From assembly GCF_030272615.1 (NCBI RefSeq), contig NC_081408.1:401107889-401171888 (forward strand): a stretch of 64,000 nt of DNA. Direction: 5' to 3'. The stretch comes from Cryptomeria japonica. Lineage: Eukaryota; Streptophyta; Pinopsida; Cupressales; Cupressaceae. The notes below the pieces were generated by a model. It had not been told where the DNA came from and ran no database searches. It saw nothing but the letters and a program-made list of their open reading frames with translations. Made by a program: the position numbers and the translations under genes. Below are positions 33,621-45,391 of this stretch, piece after piece (position 1 is the first letter of the stretch; each line of letters opens with the position of its first letter).

Positions 33621-33989
33621 GTGTGTTATCTTATTGAGCTTCGCTTGGTTTCAGGAATAGTTTAATATTCTCTACTTAACATTGTCAACCATGTGAATGT
33701 GGAAGCTCATTTGGCCCCTCTTCCCCCCTAACATCACTCTAAATTCCCTGTTAACATCTAACATTCATTCATTATTTCATCCATTAATATGATATAAAAT
33801 TCATTCATTATCACATAAGTTTCAATAGCACATAACATTCATTAACACTCATTAACATGCAACATTCATCAATATTATTTAACACGTATCATTCATGAAC
33901 ATTCATTAGCACATAATTACATTCATTAACACATAAAAATCAGTCATTATCAAAAAATGTAGATTACAATCATTTTTTTTTTTTTGAAG

Positions 33990-36097
33990 ATATGAAAAGT
34001 CTAAGTGGAGCATCATTCTCTTCATCACTTCTCCCCTCTTTAGTTGTTCTGCCCTCTGCTCGTGATCGCAATGTATGCCTAGTCCTCTTCTGAGGATGAG
34101 CACACCGATGCAAAGGGGGATCCTCTGCAATAAAAAAGACATGGGTTAAATTCAAATCATTTTTTATTTTTGTTACAAGTATTTCATTAATTTAAAGAAC
34201 ATAATTGTGGCACTCTTTACCTAATGGGGCCACATCATCTTCGAAATCATTTTATCTAGCCTCAACCTCAACATGTTGAACACCCTCTAGATCCTCTGGA
34301 GTTGAAATATGAAAGGTTACATTAATCAATTCACCAATTGTAATTAAATATGTTTAAAGGAATAACAGTGGTTCTCTTTACTTGACTGGGGAACATCACG
34401 TTCCTGATGTTGTCTACCCGGATCATGCTCCACTTGGTCACCACCGACTACATGCTCAAAATTATTAACAAAAAAGGTTACATTAATTTCTACACCAATT
34501 ACAATTTAAGATGTTTATTTGTATTAATAATTACATAATTTTTTTTGAATAGCAAATGAATACCTCCACTACTGGGATGCACATCCGGACCTTCATGTGG
34601 AGGTTGTGCTCCATGATTATCAGGCTACATTCCAATGTCATGCACATTGTTATAATTGCTTGCTTAACTAAAACAAATAAATTTACTTTATGTTGGAACT
34701 TAACATCAAATAGATTATTGGTAAGGTATTCAATTTGAAATTATTTTCATATAGCTTATTTACTTGTGTGACGGATGCACCAGAATCTTGTGTTTGCCCA
34801 CTCAATTCGCATAGCCATTCAACCATGACTGTATAGCCTTGCTGGTAGGCAATTCTCTTGTCATCTTCTGTGGGCCCTCTATTGAATTCAGAGCCCTACA
34901 TTTTTGCTTAGTATCGTGAATTTTGCTTGTATTGTTTGCAATTTATAAATATTTTGATGTGATATTCTATTTACTGATTCTTATAATTCACGCGACAAGT
35001 TTCATATAACCACCAGAGCTGAATTTGTGTTGCCCGTTCTTTTCTTGTCTTGCCTTGATTGCCTTTGACTTTTCACTCAATCTATGAAAAGTTTTAAATA
35101 TGTTAGATTATATAAATATAAAGAGTAATTAGTACATAATTACATTCTTAATAGTATCACATACCTTTTTCTGGCATCTAGTGGTGGATTTCCTTTTTTC
35201 CTTTCAACTCTCTTCTTTGCATCCAAAATTAGGTCCTTCCACTCCCTCTCTGGAATCATGGGGGGACGCTCGTAGTTTATGTTCTTCTCTAAATGTGTCC
35301 TATACTGGTCCCTCACATACTTTAGATATGCGCAGCTTTTTCAAGGAGTTTGGTTTTATCGAATGTGTCATTTCCGAACAACTCAACCATATGGTTTGTG
35401 AGTTCAACTTTTAAGCCATTTTCTTGGTCATTCCACCTTTTAAGCAAAAACAAACCTATTAGATTCAAAAATGAATTGAAGCTACCTTTAATATATTTCA
35501 AGGAATGGATCAAAAGAAAACTATTCTATAAATGATGTGAAATAAAAATAGTGGATTAGGGTTAGTTCACATATGATGTTCCACCTTTTACGCATGGTGG
35601 ACCCAAACATCTGCAATGCATGTCATTAAGATTTTTATAAAAAATATCATTTCCTACAAAACAATCATAGGATAATTAGTCCAAAATGAGTGATCAGTAA
35701 GTAAATTAAAATTACACAATATATAATAATAATTTTAAAGTACCTAGAACCTTCTGTATCTTCAAGGGAATCAATTCTTCGTCGCTCACCACTAATGTGG
35801 TCTGCAACGTTCCCGTACTAGCAATACCGGAAGATCCAGGAAATGATGGTATGGTATTAGTAGTATTTGCCTCTGGCGTATCCTCATGTGCATCTCTTGC
35901 TGCAGAAAATGAGTCCACTATGAAATGCCCCCAAGAAAGAACAGTTCAAGGGAAATAAACACATAACAAAAGAGAGAGCAAAAGAGGGATCTACCAACAG
36001 TGGGCGAGTCAACATGACGAGTAGTAGAGGATGTCTTCATGCTGCCTACTGCCAACATTGTAGTCGGCAATAACCTTGAATGAAGCGGCCTTTCCAT
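33990..36097 (-). pseudogene. CACTA PTTA/En-Spm type gene (TNP1-like), multi-exon
   Basis: Second CACTA gene, likely the DNA-binding partner of the transposase. First exon candidate starts at 36097 (M-E-R-P-L-H-S...P-T-V-G, donor GTAGAT). The next exon is about 35915-35752 (V-D-S-F-S-A-A...K-I-Q-K-V-L). Then come M-F-G-S-T-M-R-K-R-W-N (near 35605) and N-D-T-F-D-K-T-K-L-L-E-K-A-A-H-I followed by Y-R-T-H-L-E-K and R-P-P-M-I-P-E-R-E-W-K (about 35430-35180). Next is S-E-K-S-K-A-I-K-A-R-Q with H-K-F-S-S-G-G-Y (about 35100-34990). The last two blocks are hallmarks of plant PTTA/En-Spm transposase proteins. Further exons (G-S-E-F-N-R-G-P-T-E-D-D) reach about 34000. Frameshifts are present near 35340. 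Confidence 0.75.
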
Positions 36098-36339
36098 AAG
36101 AATATTGGCAGCACTCGAAGAATAATACATTAAATATATGAAAACTGCAAGAATTGTAAACAAGGATGAACGTTTATTAAGAGTTGTAATGAAATACGAA
36201 CCTTTATTAAGTGTTTGATACTAATCTTAATGATACAACAATATGAAGGAGAATAAGGAAGGTAGGTTTTGATGCAGGACAAAGGTATGTAAATTTGTGA
36301 CAAGAGGGCATTGTAAGTGATAAACTAGTATAGTCCTTA

Positions 36340-36435
36340 CAGAAGATAGTCCATCGGATCTATTTATTTAGATTGCTTCAATGTGCTATCTCATGTTGTC
36401 AAACTTCACACTGTCTTATTGGTCTTTGTAATGTC
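36340..36435 (+). repeat. Third copy of an ORF C 3'-flank fragment
   Basis: CCATCGGATCTATTTATTTA followed by GATTGCTTCAATGTGCTATC and CTTATTGGTCTTT matches blocks at about 20995-21130 and 50475-50610, with about 70 bp missing between. It lies between the PTTA and SET genes. Confidence 0.55.
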
Positions 36436-36661
36436 CTTACTTTGAAATATAATTTATTAATAGTAAATTAAAATACAAGTGATCAGATCAGATCAAATGA
36501 GAACTTCTAATTGTGCAACTAAATACTTTATTAACAGTTTAATAAACTATTATTACAATCATATATACACACAAAACTTATTATTATTCATTCTAAAGAG
36601 AGAGCAATAGTATAGACAAGGAAAGGACTGTGTAAATAACACTAGCATTAAAAAAGAAAGT

Positions 36662-38153
36662 TCACAAGTCCAAAGGAGTAGTTTTAATGTATAGAACATG
36701 GTCATCACCTGCACTACCTGCAATACCCTGATCATGTCCACCAGGTTGATGATCACACATGAAATTCTGTAAAAGCAACATGTACATATTTTAGTTAGTG
36801 ACATAAAAGAGTATAAAATATAAGCCATTATTAAACTTTTATTATAATTAAAGCTTTCATTACTGCTTACTCGCATGTTTTCTGCTGCTTTTATCAATTC
36901 ATTTAGCCTATCTTTTATCTCATCAGTCTGAGGGGTCGTGCATACCAAAGCAACAATCTCTATTAATTTTTGTGATAGACATTTTTATCACTTCTACAGG
37001 GTTTGTGGAAATTGCGTAGTACTCATCTCTTAATACTGTGCTAAGGTGCTGATGTACATGAGGTTCCTTTCCCTTTCCCTGAACATCCATCTATGATAAG
37101 AATATTATTAACACGATCAAAATTACTCCAAAATAGTCAAGAAAATAACATAATAATGTTACAGTTTGCTTCTATCTAATTTGTACAATTACAATGAGGT
37201 TTATCTACCCGGTAGAAGTGTAGAGACCTACATCCCTGTCTATGCTATGTGACGGATCCAGGTTGCCCTATGACAAAGTAAGAATATAAAAATGTTAGTG
37301 AAATGAAACCAATAAGACTTAGAAAAAAAACTTAATAATAAGATGGTATATTGGAGTCATTAATTGGAGGTTGGTTTAAATGGTATATAGTACGTACCAC
37401 CCCCATGTTAGTAACTTTGTTTGTATCTATACAATTCAAATTGTAAGTGATTAGCAGCTCTTCCCCTGCACTTATTGATTTTATTGCACAAACGAATACA
37501 CTATTTCCCTCGCGCACCTCAAATATGCAATTGGGTTGATTATTAGTTGACCCAGGTCGCGTACTATTTATAAAACCATCAATATTCCCTGTTGCTATTG
37601 GCATTCTATCAATGTATACATCCACTCATTTACTTTGATAATTATCTTTTTGTTGTATATAATTTGCTGATAGTGCATACCTACACATACTTTTTTTATA
37701 TCGAACAATCTGCATCCAATTTTTGTAATTGTAACAAGGTCCGACATACTCCATCAATTTAGCAACTTTGTTGTAACAAACCTTTATGCCATCCATGGAA
37801 AATAGGCCCAAACCATGTAACCATGAAGGTGCTATGCGATATATCCTCTCGTTAACACAAAAATTGGTGTTTATTGGAGGAAGTTCCTTGGGTACCCATT
37901 GTTTCTCTATATGTTGGTACCTCAAGGGCACCTCGATGTTGCCTTTGGTCTCATCATCATAAGAACATGACCCACCTTGAGCAAGGAAAAATTCTACGCA
38001 TTTACTAAATTTTCTTCTAATCTTTTGACCTCTAGTTGATCTCCCTATTTTAGACCTACTACATGTCTCACTTTCATCGACTATTCCTACATTTCCCTCA
38101 CTTGAGGAAGACACATCTGACAAATACCTATTTGGTGGTACCTACACTCCATC
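36662..38153 (-). pseudogene. SET-domain protein gene carried by the CACTA element
   Basis: SET domains methylate protein lysines, usually histones. The main exon (about 38147-37390) starts after a TAG acceptor with P-P-N-R-Y-L-S-D-V-S-S-S-S. It has G-L-G-L-F-S-M-D-G-I then M-E-Y-V-G-P, and after one in-frame TGA (37626-37628) reads G-N-I-D-G-F-I-N-S-T-R-P-G-S-T-N-N-Q-P-N-C, V-F-V-C-A-I-K-S-I-S-A-G-E-E-L-L-I-T-Y-N. These match the SET G-x-G, N-x-S...P-N and A-G-E-E-L...Y blocks. N-S-T-R replaces the usual N-H-S-C. Three small exons follow with good splice sites, near 37273-37208, 37092-36870 and 36774-36662 (stop). One frameshift lies near 36970. No post-SET cysteines seen. Confidence 0.8.
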
Positions 38154-38670
38154 AAATGAGAGAGTTAGTTGGTAATGAGAGAGATATTTTTGCGAATGAG
38201 GTTAATGTTGATGAAGAAGTCATCCCTAAAGTTGACTTTGAGATTAAAAATTGAATAAGTCCAATTGGGGCCTCAAGTGTTGATAACTGTATTAGATCAG
38301 TTGCTAATGTCAAGGTTTGAATAACTGAGGAACTTTGTTTTCCTAGTGTTTTTTTAAAAATAAACTATTTCTATAGGGTGTATTGACTTATACCTATCGA
38401 TCCATGAGATTGTGCAAGATCCTCATCAAAGGGGTTCAGTTTCCTGCATATGTAATTCAATTATCTTATGTTAGCCAAAAATTACATAGTACACAACATG
38501 AACACTATGCAATCATCATAATCATTGTATATTTTTTTATTCCTTACCTTTGCTTTATGTAGACTGTGCACGATCCTCAACTAAAGGGTTGACGATGTCT
38601 ATAGTCAATTACCTATTTACACCAAGGGTGGCAGCATCACACACAATATATACATGAAATCAACACCAAC
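38154..38670 (-). other. Upstream region of the SET gene with two similar small exon-like pieces
   Basis: Minus-strand pieces near 38450-38392 (acceptor GCAG, K-L-N-P-F-D-E-D-L-A-Q-S, donor GTATAAG) and near 38610-38560 (V-N-P-L-V-E-D-R-A-Q-S) resemble each other, as if duplicated. A plus-strand frame at 38155-38254 has no recognised product. Confidence 0.35.
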
Positions 38671-38869
38671 AATTGAACATCATAATTTAGTAGAATTGAT
38701 TAGGCAGTTGAGGAAACTTTGGGGGTTGCAGCTTCTCCGATGGAATCTACGAGTACCCCCTTTACTATAGAGGACATGAAAATCCAAAAATCATGGCCTA
38801 ATGTCAAAGTAAGACATGGGGCCTGAAATAACACGAAGCAGAGTAAGCAGTGTAATTCACCCACAGAAT

Positions 38870-39310
38870 GGGTTCCACCCCAGAGGGGGTGGATCAAAGA
38901 AAATTTTTATGGGGCGACTCAACTCAGAGGGGGTGTGTCTGGTGTGGGGGTGGTATTTCAGAATGATAGTGATAGTTTAGTTAAAATTAGGGCACAACAT
39001 ATTAAGAAAGGCACTAACAATGAAGCTGAAGCATATGCAACATTGCTGGCTACTTGATGTGCTTGAAATATGGGGATTAAAAAATTACATCTTGAAGGGG
39101 ACTCGCTAATCATAATCCAAGATATTAAAAATGGTGAAATTAAAGCATTGCATTTAAATTTTTTTCTCTCTAATCTTAGATGACTTGAATTATTTTGAAG
39201 ATGTCGTGGTTAGTCATATCAGATGAGAGGGTAATACAGTGGCAGATAAATTATCTAAATGGGCCCTGTCCTTCAATCAAGAAGAGGATGCAAATTTTGA
39301 AGTCTTTGAT
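38870..39310 (+). pseudogene. LINE RNase H domain (RVT_3 type)
   Basis: Reads W-V-P-P-Q-R-G-W-I-K-E-N-F-Y-G-A-T, then N-N-E-A-E-A-Y-A-T-L-L, then L-H-L-E-G-D-S-L-I-I-I. These are the three blocks of the RNase H fold at the C-terminus of plant LINE ORF2. The first catalytic Asp (usually N-F-D-G) is Tyr here. Several stops and a frameshift after about 39140. In a LINE it removes the RNA strand during target-primed synthesis. Confidence 0.8.
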
Positions 39311-39821
39311 GGAGAGCCGAATTTAGATTGAATGTTTCTATTTTCAAAGGGAAATTTATAAAATAAAATAAAAAATGCTTATGAATTGTCAAGGCAGTGT
39401 CAACATATTTCGACAGGCAGTAGTTGACAGTCTTTGGTTTTTGGATGCAAATGTGCTTTTGTGTAAACATAAAATTTATCTCTTTTATTCCTTGCTTTTG
39501 TAAGGTTGGCAGTTTAATTGTTTGCTTCTCTTTTTTTGCAAGTGGTGTGCCTGCATGATGGTAGTGGCGGCTGTGACATGAATTGAAAACGTGTTGGTTC
39601 TTACAACAAATTACCTATTATGATGACTCTCCCTATGAGAGTAGGTAGTGATGTGATGTTTTCAGCATCAAGCATTAATTACCTAGTGCCACGACAGATA
39701 TGGGATTGATTTCTCATACAAACTGGCTTTCTTTTTAAGGAAGCCAAACTTGTTGTTTTAACATCAATTTTCTATTTGGCTAGTTTTTTTTTTTTATGTG
39801 CGAGTTTTGTTTGGTGGTCGG

Positions 39822-40352
39822 ATGGAAGCCACTTTTACCTTCCAAACATAGAAGCAATAGAAGGCGCTCTATGGGCCAGTTGAAGAGCATAGGCTCAAGC
39901 TCCTTCTCAAATGCCCATCAGAGGAGGTGATAAATGTGGTACATGGGACGCTAGGTTATTTCTTCTAGCAAGCTACTCATCGATGGAAGTGCAATGTGGA
40001 CATTGCAGCAATGCTTTTGGCTTGGGGCCTTGAATTGGGGGTTGCCGAAGAGGACATTTGCTGGGTAATGAACTCTCTATTTGAGCATGATTTAATCTAT
40101 GAAATGGACTCTATCCTGGAATGGGCACACTCAGGACACTAGTTTGATTTTGGTGAATGCTTTGAGAGCCAAATTGTGGTGGAAGAGCTGGGGTTTGTTC
40201 CCTTTGTGCATTGGCTAAACGTGGTTAATCAAAGGCTTTATCTGAATCATATTCGGGCTGAATGGAATTCACTGATGGAAGCAATAAGGAAACACCACCG
40301 TGCACAGGCAAATCAGAGGCCATGGTATCTGAGCTTCATTAAAAGGAGATGA
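39822..40352 (+). pseudogene. Unrecognised ORF in the LINE, downstream of RNase H
   Basis: A 177-codon frame from ATG to TGA is broken only by four in-frame TAGs (39849, 39858, 39966, 40140). Composition looks protein-like, with W-K-C-N-V-D-I-A-A-M-L-L-A-W-G-L-E-L-G near residues 54-72 and W-N-S-L-M-E-A-I-R-K near residues 146-155. All four stops could be CAG to TAG changes. Plant LINEs normally end with RNase H, so an additional frame here is unexpected. It could be a captured sequence or a chance open stretch. Confidence 0.4.
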
Positions 40353-41128
40353 CGAAGTGTGTGACAATGACCAACTTAGGGTTGAGGTCCTCACAATTGG
40401 GTTTGTTTTCTTTTTCGACTGGATAGATGGCTGTTTGTTAGTTTGTTTCTAGTTCTCTGACTTTTATAGATGAAGTTTTTTAGCCCCCTCAGGGGTGATT
40501 TTTTTATCCTATTGATATGGACACATGATGATATTAGGAATGATTGATGACATGGTTGATGGAGCCAGTTTTTTGTTGTCCAAGTTCTGAATTTTGTAAG
40601 GGGTATGGTGCTAATTCTAAATTCAATGATTCTCATACGTAATTAGGTAGGTTGTAGACAATCAGTAGTGCATAGACTATTTTGGGCTCAAGTTAGGCCC
40701 AATTTTGTAATGTTAACTTCTTTACTTATATATTAATAAAAATCTTTATTATCGACCAAAAAATAATAATTGAGCATCATAAGCATTGCATTTGTAATTT
40801 GATAAACAATAAATACATATGTATCATGAGCATCATAAGCATCACATATGTATCATCATATATGTAATTTAGCATCATAGGCATCATATATGTATCATCA
40901 TAAACATGTAATCTATCACATATGTATCATAAATCATCATCCATCACATATCTAATAGACAATCCACATTCCATAAATAAACACAAATTTCAAAAAATGT
41001 CAAATGTATCATCATAAACATGTAAGCCATCACAAATGTATTTTAAATCATCATCCATCACATAGCTAATAAATAGTCCAAATTCCATAAATAAACTCAA
41101 AGTTCAAAAAATATATATTTCAATCATG

Positions 41129-41196
41129 TCATTGATCTTCTTCTTCATCCAACTCATCATCATGACCATCATGATCATCATTGCCATCATCATCAC

Positions 41197-41232
<36 letters not shown>

Positions 41233-41334
41233 CATAATCATCGTTATCACCATCGGCATCAGCATCAGCATCAGCATCAGCATCAACATCAGCATCAGCA
41301 TCAGCATCAGCATCAGCATCAGCATCAGTATCAG

Positions 41335-41396
<62 letters not shown>

Positions 41397-44300
41397 ACAA
41401 CGACAACATCATGATCATGATCATGATCATCTACATCATATTCTACTTCTTCGGTATCTTCTTCTTCCATCTCATTATACTTTATCGACCTTCCTCTTAG
41501 ATCATGTCTAACAACAAATGACCAACCCGGTTTATGTGGAACCTCTGAGTAAAATACCTTCTCACATTGGCTTGGAAGAACATAGTGCTCATCCCCAACT
41601 TGCTCAAATGACCTTGTATTAACCATTATAAATCCATTATCATGTTCAATAACAGTTCTATCAGGATCATTTTTATTCAATCATAGCCTATACCATTTGA
41701 CGACGAACAAAACTAATATGAAGGAATTAAAGTCACACTCAAGTATATCATCCAAAATGCCATAGTATTGATTTTGAGACTCTTGAGGATGTATATAATT
41801 TCTAGATGAAATATTGGTCACCTCAAAGACTATAGTTATCCTAGAATCACAAGTTTTCTTCATGTCATCCAACTTTTTGATGCGAAATTTATGACCATTA
41901 CAACACAAAGCCTTGTGGTGTTTGACCTACAATATGTCTAACATGTTAAAATTATTTCATCATGAGTTGATAAACATACGGGTGATTAATAAAATTATAC
42001 CTACTTGTTTATCTCTTAAACCATATGCTAAATCAATTTCCCTTTGCGTAACATTGGAATCTCCATTACGATGAGCTTCTTTAACCAATGAAGCCACATC
42101 TTCCCATGTTAATGTGCAACCAAAATGCTGACATCGTTCAATCCACACCGTCATCCAATCAAGATTATTTGCAATATACAAATGTAGCGCATCCCACTCT
42201 CGACCAACTGTACAAATAATTTATAGACAACTTAGAATTGATTTATTTAGAAGATTAAGAATTAGTTAACTAAAATAACATCTTATAATTACCTCCCACT
42301 TTCCTCAATCTACCTTTCCCCATCAAGTACTCCCCTTTGAATTTGTTAATGGGGTTGGGATCCCAAATGCGATCTATGTGGATGTTTGCTGCAAACTTAG
42401 GAAGACATTTAGCAATGTACACTATAGTCTGGTATACCATATATCCCTCCACCATAGAACCCTCAGGATGTGCTCTTTGTCAAACCAAAGCCTTCAAAAA
42501 TTTCAAGTGCCTCTCAACCATCCACATTGACCTAGTGTGTACAGGTCCACACAATTCAATCTCCTCAACTTGGTGTATGAGGTAGTGTTCTTGTGCATTG
42601 AAAAAAGTTGAAGGTAGACACTTTTGCATTTCACACATTAAATGAGGAATTTTTCTCTTCCAATACTTTATATCTTCTTTATGGATTTCTTTAGATGACA
42701 ACCACCTAGAAGAGATTCAAGATGCAAAAATATATAAATGAAACTTTACAAAATAATATACAAGATATTACATAACAAGTAAAAAAAATCACAAATATAT
42801 TATCTATACAAGAAATTGAACAAAGATCACTACTTACCTCATGTATTTTCCAAGATCATATATGACTTGCTTGACATTATTGTCAAAGTTGTTTGGGAGA
42901 GATAGAGGTAGAAAGTACTGTAACAATTATCAAATGATCTTTTCATTGTTTTCTAACATAATACAATGAAAAGTACATGCGTAATATACAAATATTTAGT
43001 AAATACACAAGAACATGAATTACCTTAATGAAGGTATGCCAATCACGTGTTTTCATCCCTGGCCCAAATTCACTTTTCTTTGATATGAGATTGTTTATGT
43101 TTGCTGCAAATCCTGTGGGAAATTGAATTTTTTGTGTGACTTCTTTTATAGCCTTGCTTTGCTGGTCCATTAATAACCAAAGAAGGGCACATATATTAAT
43201 CTGGTCTCCATTGCTATTTGATTGAATGCCATTTTTCATTGCATGATTGGATTCCTGAATGTCACTACAAATTTTGATAATTTTTTCTTTGTCACGCCTT
43301 CCCTCCAATATTTTCCATAATTTCTCTATTAATATCTTTCCAATATGCATAGTATCAAACAAATGCACAATTTGTAGCTGCTCGAAGTAGGGCAACCTAT
43401 TAAATTATCTCGGATAACTTTTTAGTCCCTTTGGAAGGTGGTCATTAATGCCTTGACGACCTTCATGATCATCAATTACATCATCAGTAAACAAAACACA
43501 ATAGATTCCAAACATAAACCATTAGATGGCATGACATTACCTTGACGATTAATTCTATTATATTCCAACTTTCATAGGCAAGGTGTCATTCCTCATGGCT
43601 TTGATGTAGTCTCTTCTTTCCCATTGAAAAGATGTTTTTCAGTATTTCAATACTTATGATTTCTGTGGAGGAAGTGCCTATACTCATCAAACACCTACTT
43701 TTCTAAACTTTTTGAATGATGAGATTTCATCTTTAGACCACAAACTAGACATGCAAATTTTCCCTTTGTTTGAAGACCTACAAGATAATGTATAATTGGA
43801 TTAAATATGTTAATTTTTTATAATTATAATTATAATGCGCAACTTGAACACTGTAACATACATAGTCTTTATCCTATTGGTCTAGAGACATCATACATAG
43901 TGACACCATTCCATAACTCTAGCAACTCATCGATAAGAGGCTCAATATACACATTCATATCTTTAACTTGGTACTTACCTAGTTGAATGAACAAAAACAT
44001 TACATAATCATTATCACCATTTTACTATGATATTTATAATTAAATGTAGATGACTATTAAAAGATAAAATACCTAGAACAATCATCACCAACATTATGTG
44101 CTCCCTCTTTATTAACATCCATGGAGGAATGTTATTGTTGATAACAAAATCTGGCTACATCGAGTAAATAGATCTCATCTCTCCAAATGGATTGACACCA
44201 TCCGCTGCCAATGAAAGCTTGAGATTACAAGGTTCTTCTTTAAAGTGTGGCCACTTTTCCTCTATGTCCATAAATGCTGAACCATCCACAGGCATTCGAA

Positions 44301-45391
44301 TAATGTCATCTCAACTTCTATTGCGTGCATGGTAATCCATAAATTATGCAAAGCTAGTGCACCTAAATAATCGTTGCATACGTGGAATAATGAGAATATA
44401 ACGAAGAACCTTGCGAGGCACATTTTTTGTTATTTGATCTGTTTGATATCTACTGATATGACATTCAGAGCATTCTGTTGCAAATTCATGTTGTTTATGA
44501 TATATAATATGATCATTGGGACAAGCATCTATTGCTTGATACTCCATTCCAATATCTTTCAGAATGGAAGATAATTCTCGGTATGAGTGAGTTAGAATAT
44601 TTGATGGTGGTAACAAAAACTCACCTATCAATCTACAGAATATTAATTTTTTAATATAGAATATTAATGGTACATGATTCACTCTTTATTAACTATAATG
44701 ACATATACAACATACCTTAACATACGTGAGATTGTTATGTTGGATAAACTATTCATAACCTTGAAGTTCACCAACAACAATACAACAGAGAGAAGAGTTG
44801 TTTGGGAGCCTTCATAAAGGGGATCGTATGCTTTCTCAAGTACAGGTAAATTATGAACAACACCAAAGTCATCTTGATCATCATGATTGGTTGTGCTAAT
44901 ACTAAATGTTTCATGGATCAATGTATTTGTACCATCATCTTCAATTGTGTTTTCTGGTGCATGATCGTCATCTTCTATGTGATCATTATCTTCAGCTTTG
45001 ATTTTGACACCTCCATGTTCCCCCACTTCAAAAAAAATATTCTCTGGGTTGTGTTGGTCCATATCATGTGCCTGGGGAGCTTGACCTATATAAAAATGTT
45101 CAATATAAATAAACCATGATCATGATCTCATCATGAAGTGATTTCTTATGTATATAAATTGTTAAAACGATATAATGAACAAATCACCAATGGATAATAA
45201 TCATGCCCCCCTTCAATGTGACCATGCTGCCTACAATGTTTTTTAGCTGTTTTGATGAGAATTATTCTATTCTTTAAGCCCTTACAAATTTTGCAAGGAC
45301 AATAACATTTTTCATCACCTTTTCTTTTCAAGTTAGACCACAATCTAGCAATTGTCTGCTTATTTTGTTCTTCATTGATATTTTTTGACAT
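41129..45391 (-). pseudogene. CACTA transposase, TNP2 type (Transposase_21, DUF4218, DUF4216)
   Basis: The transposase that cuts CACTA ends. Exon order on the minus strand: 45391-45150 (Y-C-P-C-K-I-C-K, H-C-R-Q-H-G-H); 45080-44680 (A-Y-D-P-L-Y-E-G-S then L-L-L-V-N-F-K-V); 44682-44344 (A-C-P-N-D-H-I-I-Y, C-S-E-C-H-I-S-R-Y, R-L-F-R). Then about 44300-43900 (M-P-V-D-G-S-A-F, L-A-A-D-G-V-N-P-F-G); 43395-42943 (H-L-F-D-T-M-H-I-G-K, G-P-G-M-K-T-R-D-W-H); 42860-42290 (DUF4218: C-G-P-V-H-T-R-S-M-W-M-V-E-R, P-E-G-S-M-V-E-G-Y). Last is 41908-41450 (DUF4216: Y-Y-G-I-L-D-D-I, V-F-Y-S-E-V-P-H-K-P-G-W). The D-G-V-N-P-F block holds a catalytic Asp of this family. Stops and frameshifts, e.g. near 44330 and 41680, make it inactive. 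The C-terminus is a long D, A-D and H repeat. Confidence 0.88.
41190..41430. repeat. Compound triplet microsatellite in the transposase C-terminus
   Basis: On the plus strand: (GAT)n at about 41198-41230, (GCATCA)n at about 41252-41336, (CATCAT)n at about 41337-41395 and (CATGAT)n to about 41430. In the transposase frame they encode poly-His, Ala-Asp and poly-Asp. (GAT)n and (ATC)n are inverted copies and could fold together. Confidence 0.92.

Larger units (their letters stand above)
22537..33625 (+). mobile_element. LTR retrotransposon A1, complete, non-autonomous
   Basis: Element 22542-33620 (11,079 bp) with a 5-bp target duplication GTGTG at 22537-22541 and 33621-33625. LTRs are 1413 and 1415 bp, both start TGTAGACACC, and differ by a few per cent by eye. 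Primer-binding region at 23955 and polypurine tract ending at 32205 are in place. The 8.25-kb interior has no recognisable gag, protease, RT, RNase H or integrase, so it would need proteins from another element, like the large non-coding LARD or TR-GAG types. It sits inside the CACTA element between the clathrin fragment and the PTTA gene. The strand follows the signal order. Confidence 0.93.
38671..40782 (+). mobile_element. 5'-truncated LINE insertion with target duplication
   Basis: AATTGAACATCATAA at 38671-38685 and AATTGAGCATCATAA at 40768-40782 look like the target duplication (one difference). The body ends TTATTATCGACCAAAAAATA, an A-rich LINE tail. It begins inside the RNase H region, as expected of truncated target-primed insertions. 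It sits upstream of the SET gene within the CACTA element. Confidence 0.72.

Noticed and set aside
38155-38254. Plus-strand acidic frame next to the SET gene.
   Set aside because: Only about 33 codons, no family, and the minus strand is also open here; not enough support for a gene.
41126-41500. Plus-strand frame rich in Ile/Ser opposite the transposase tail.
   Set aside because: It is the complement of the triplet repeats; the minus-strand transposase frame explains the region.
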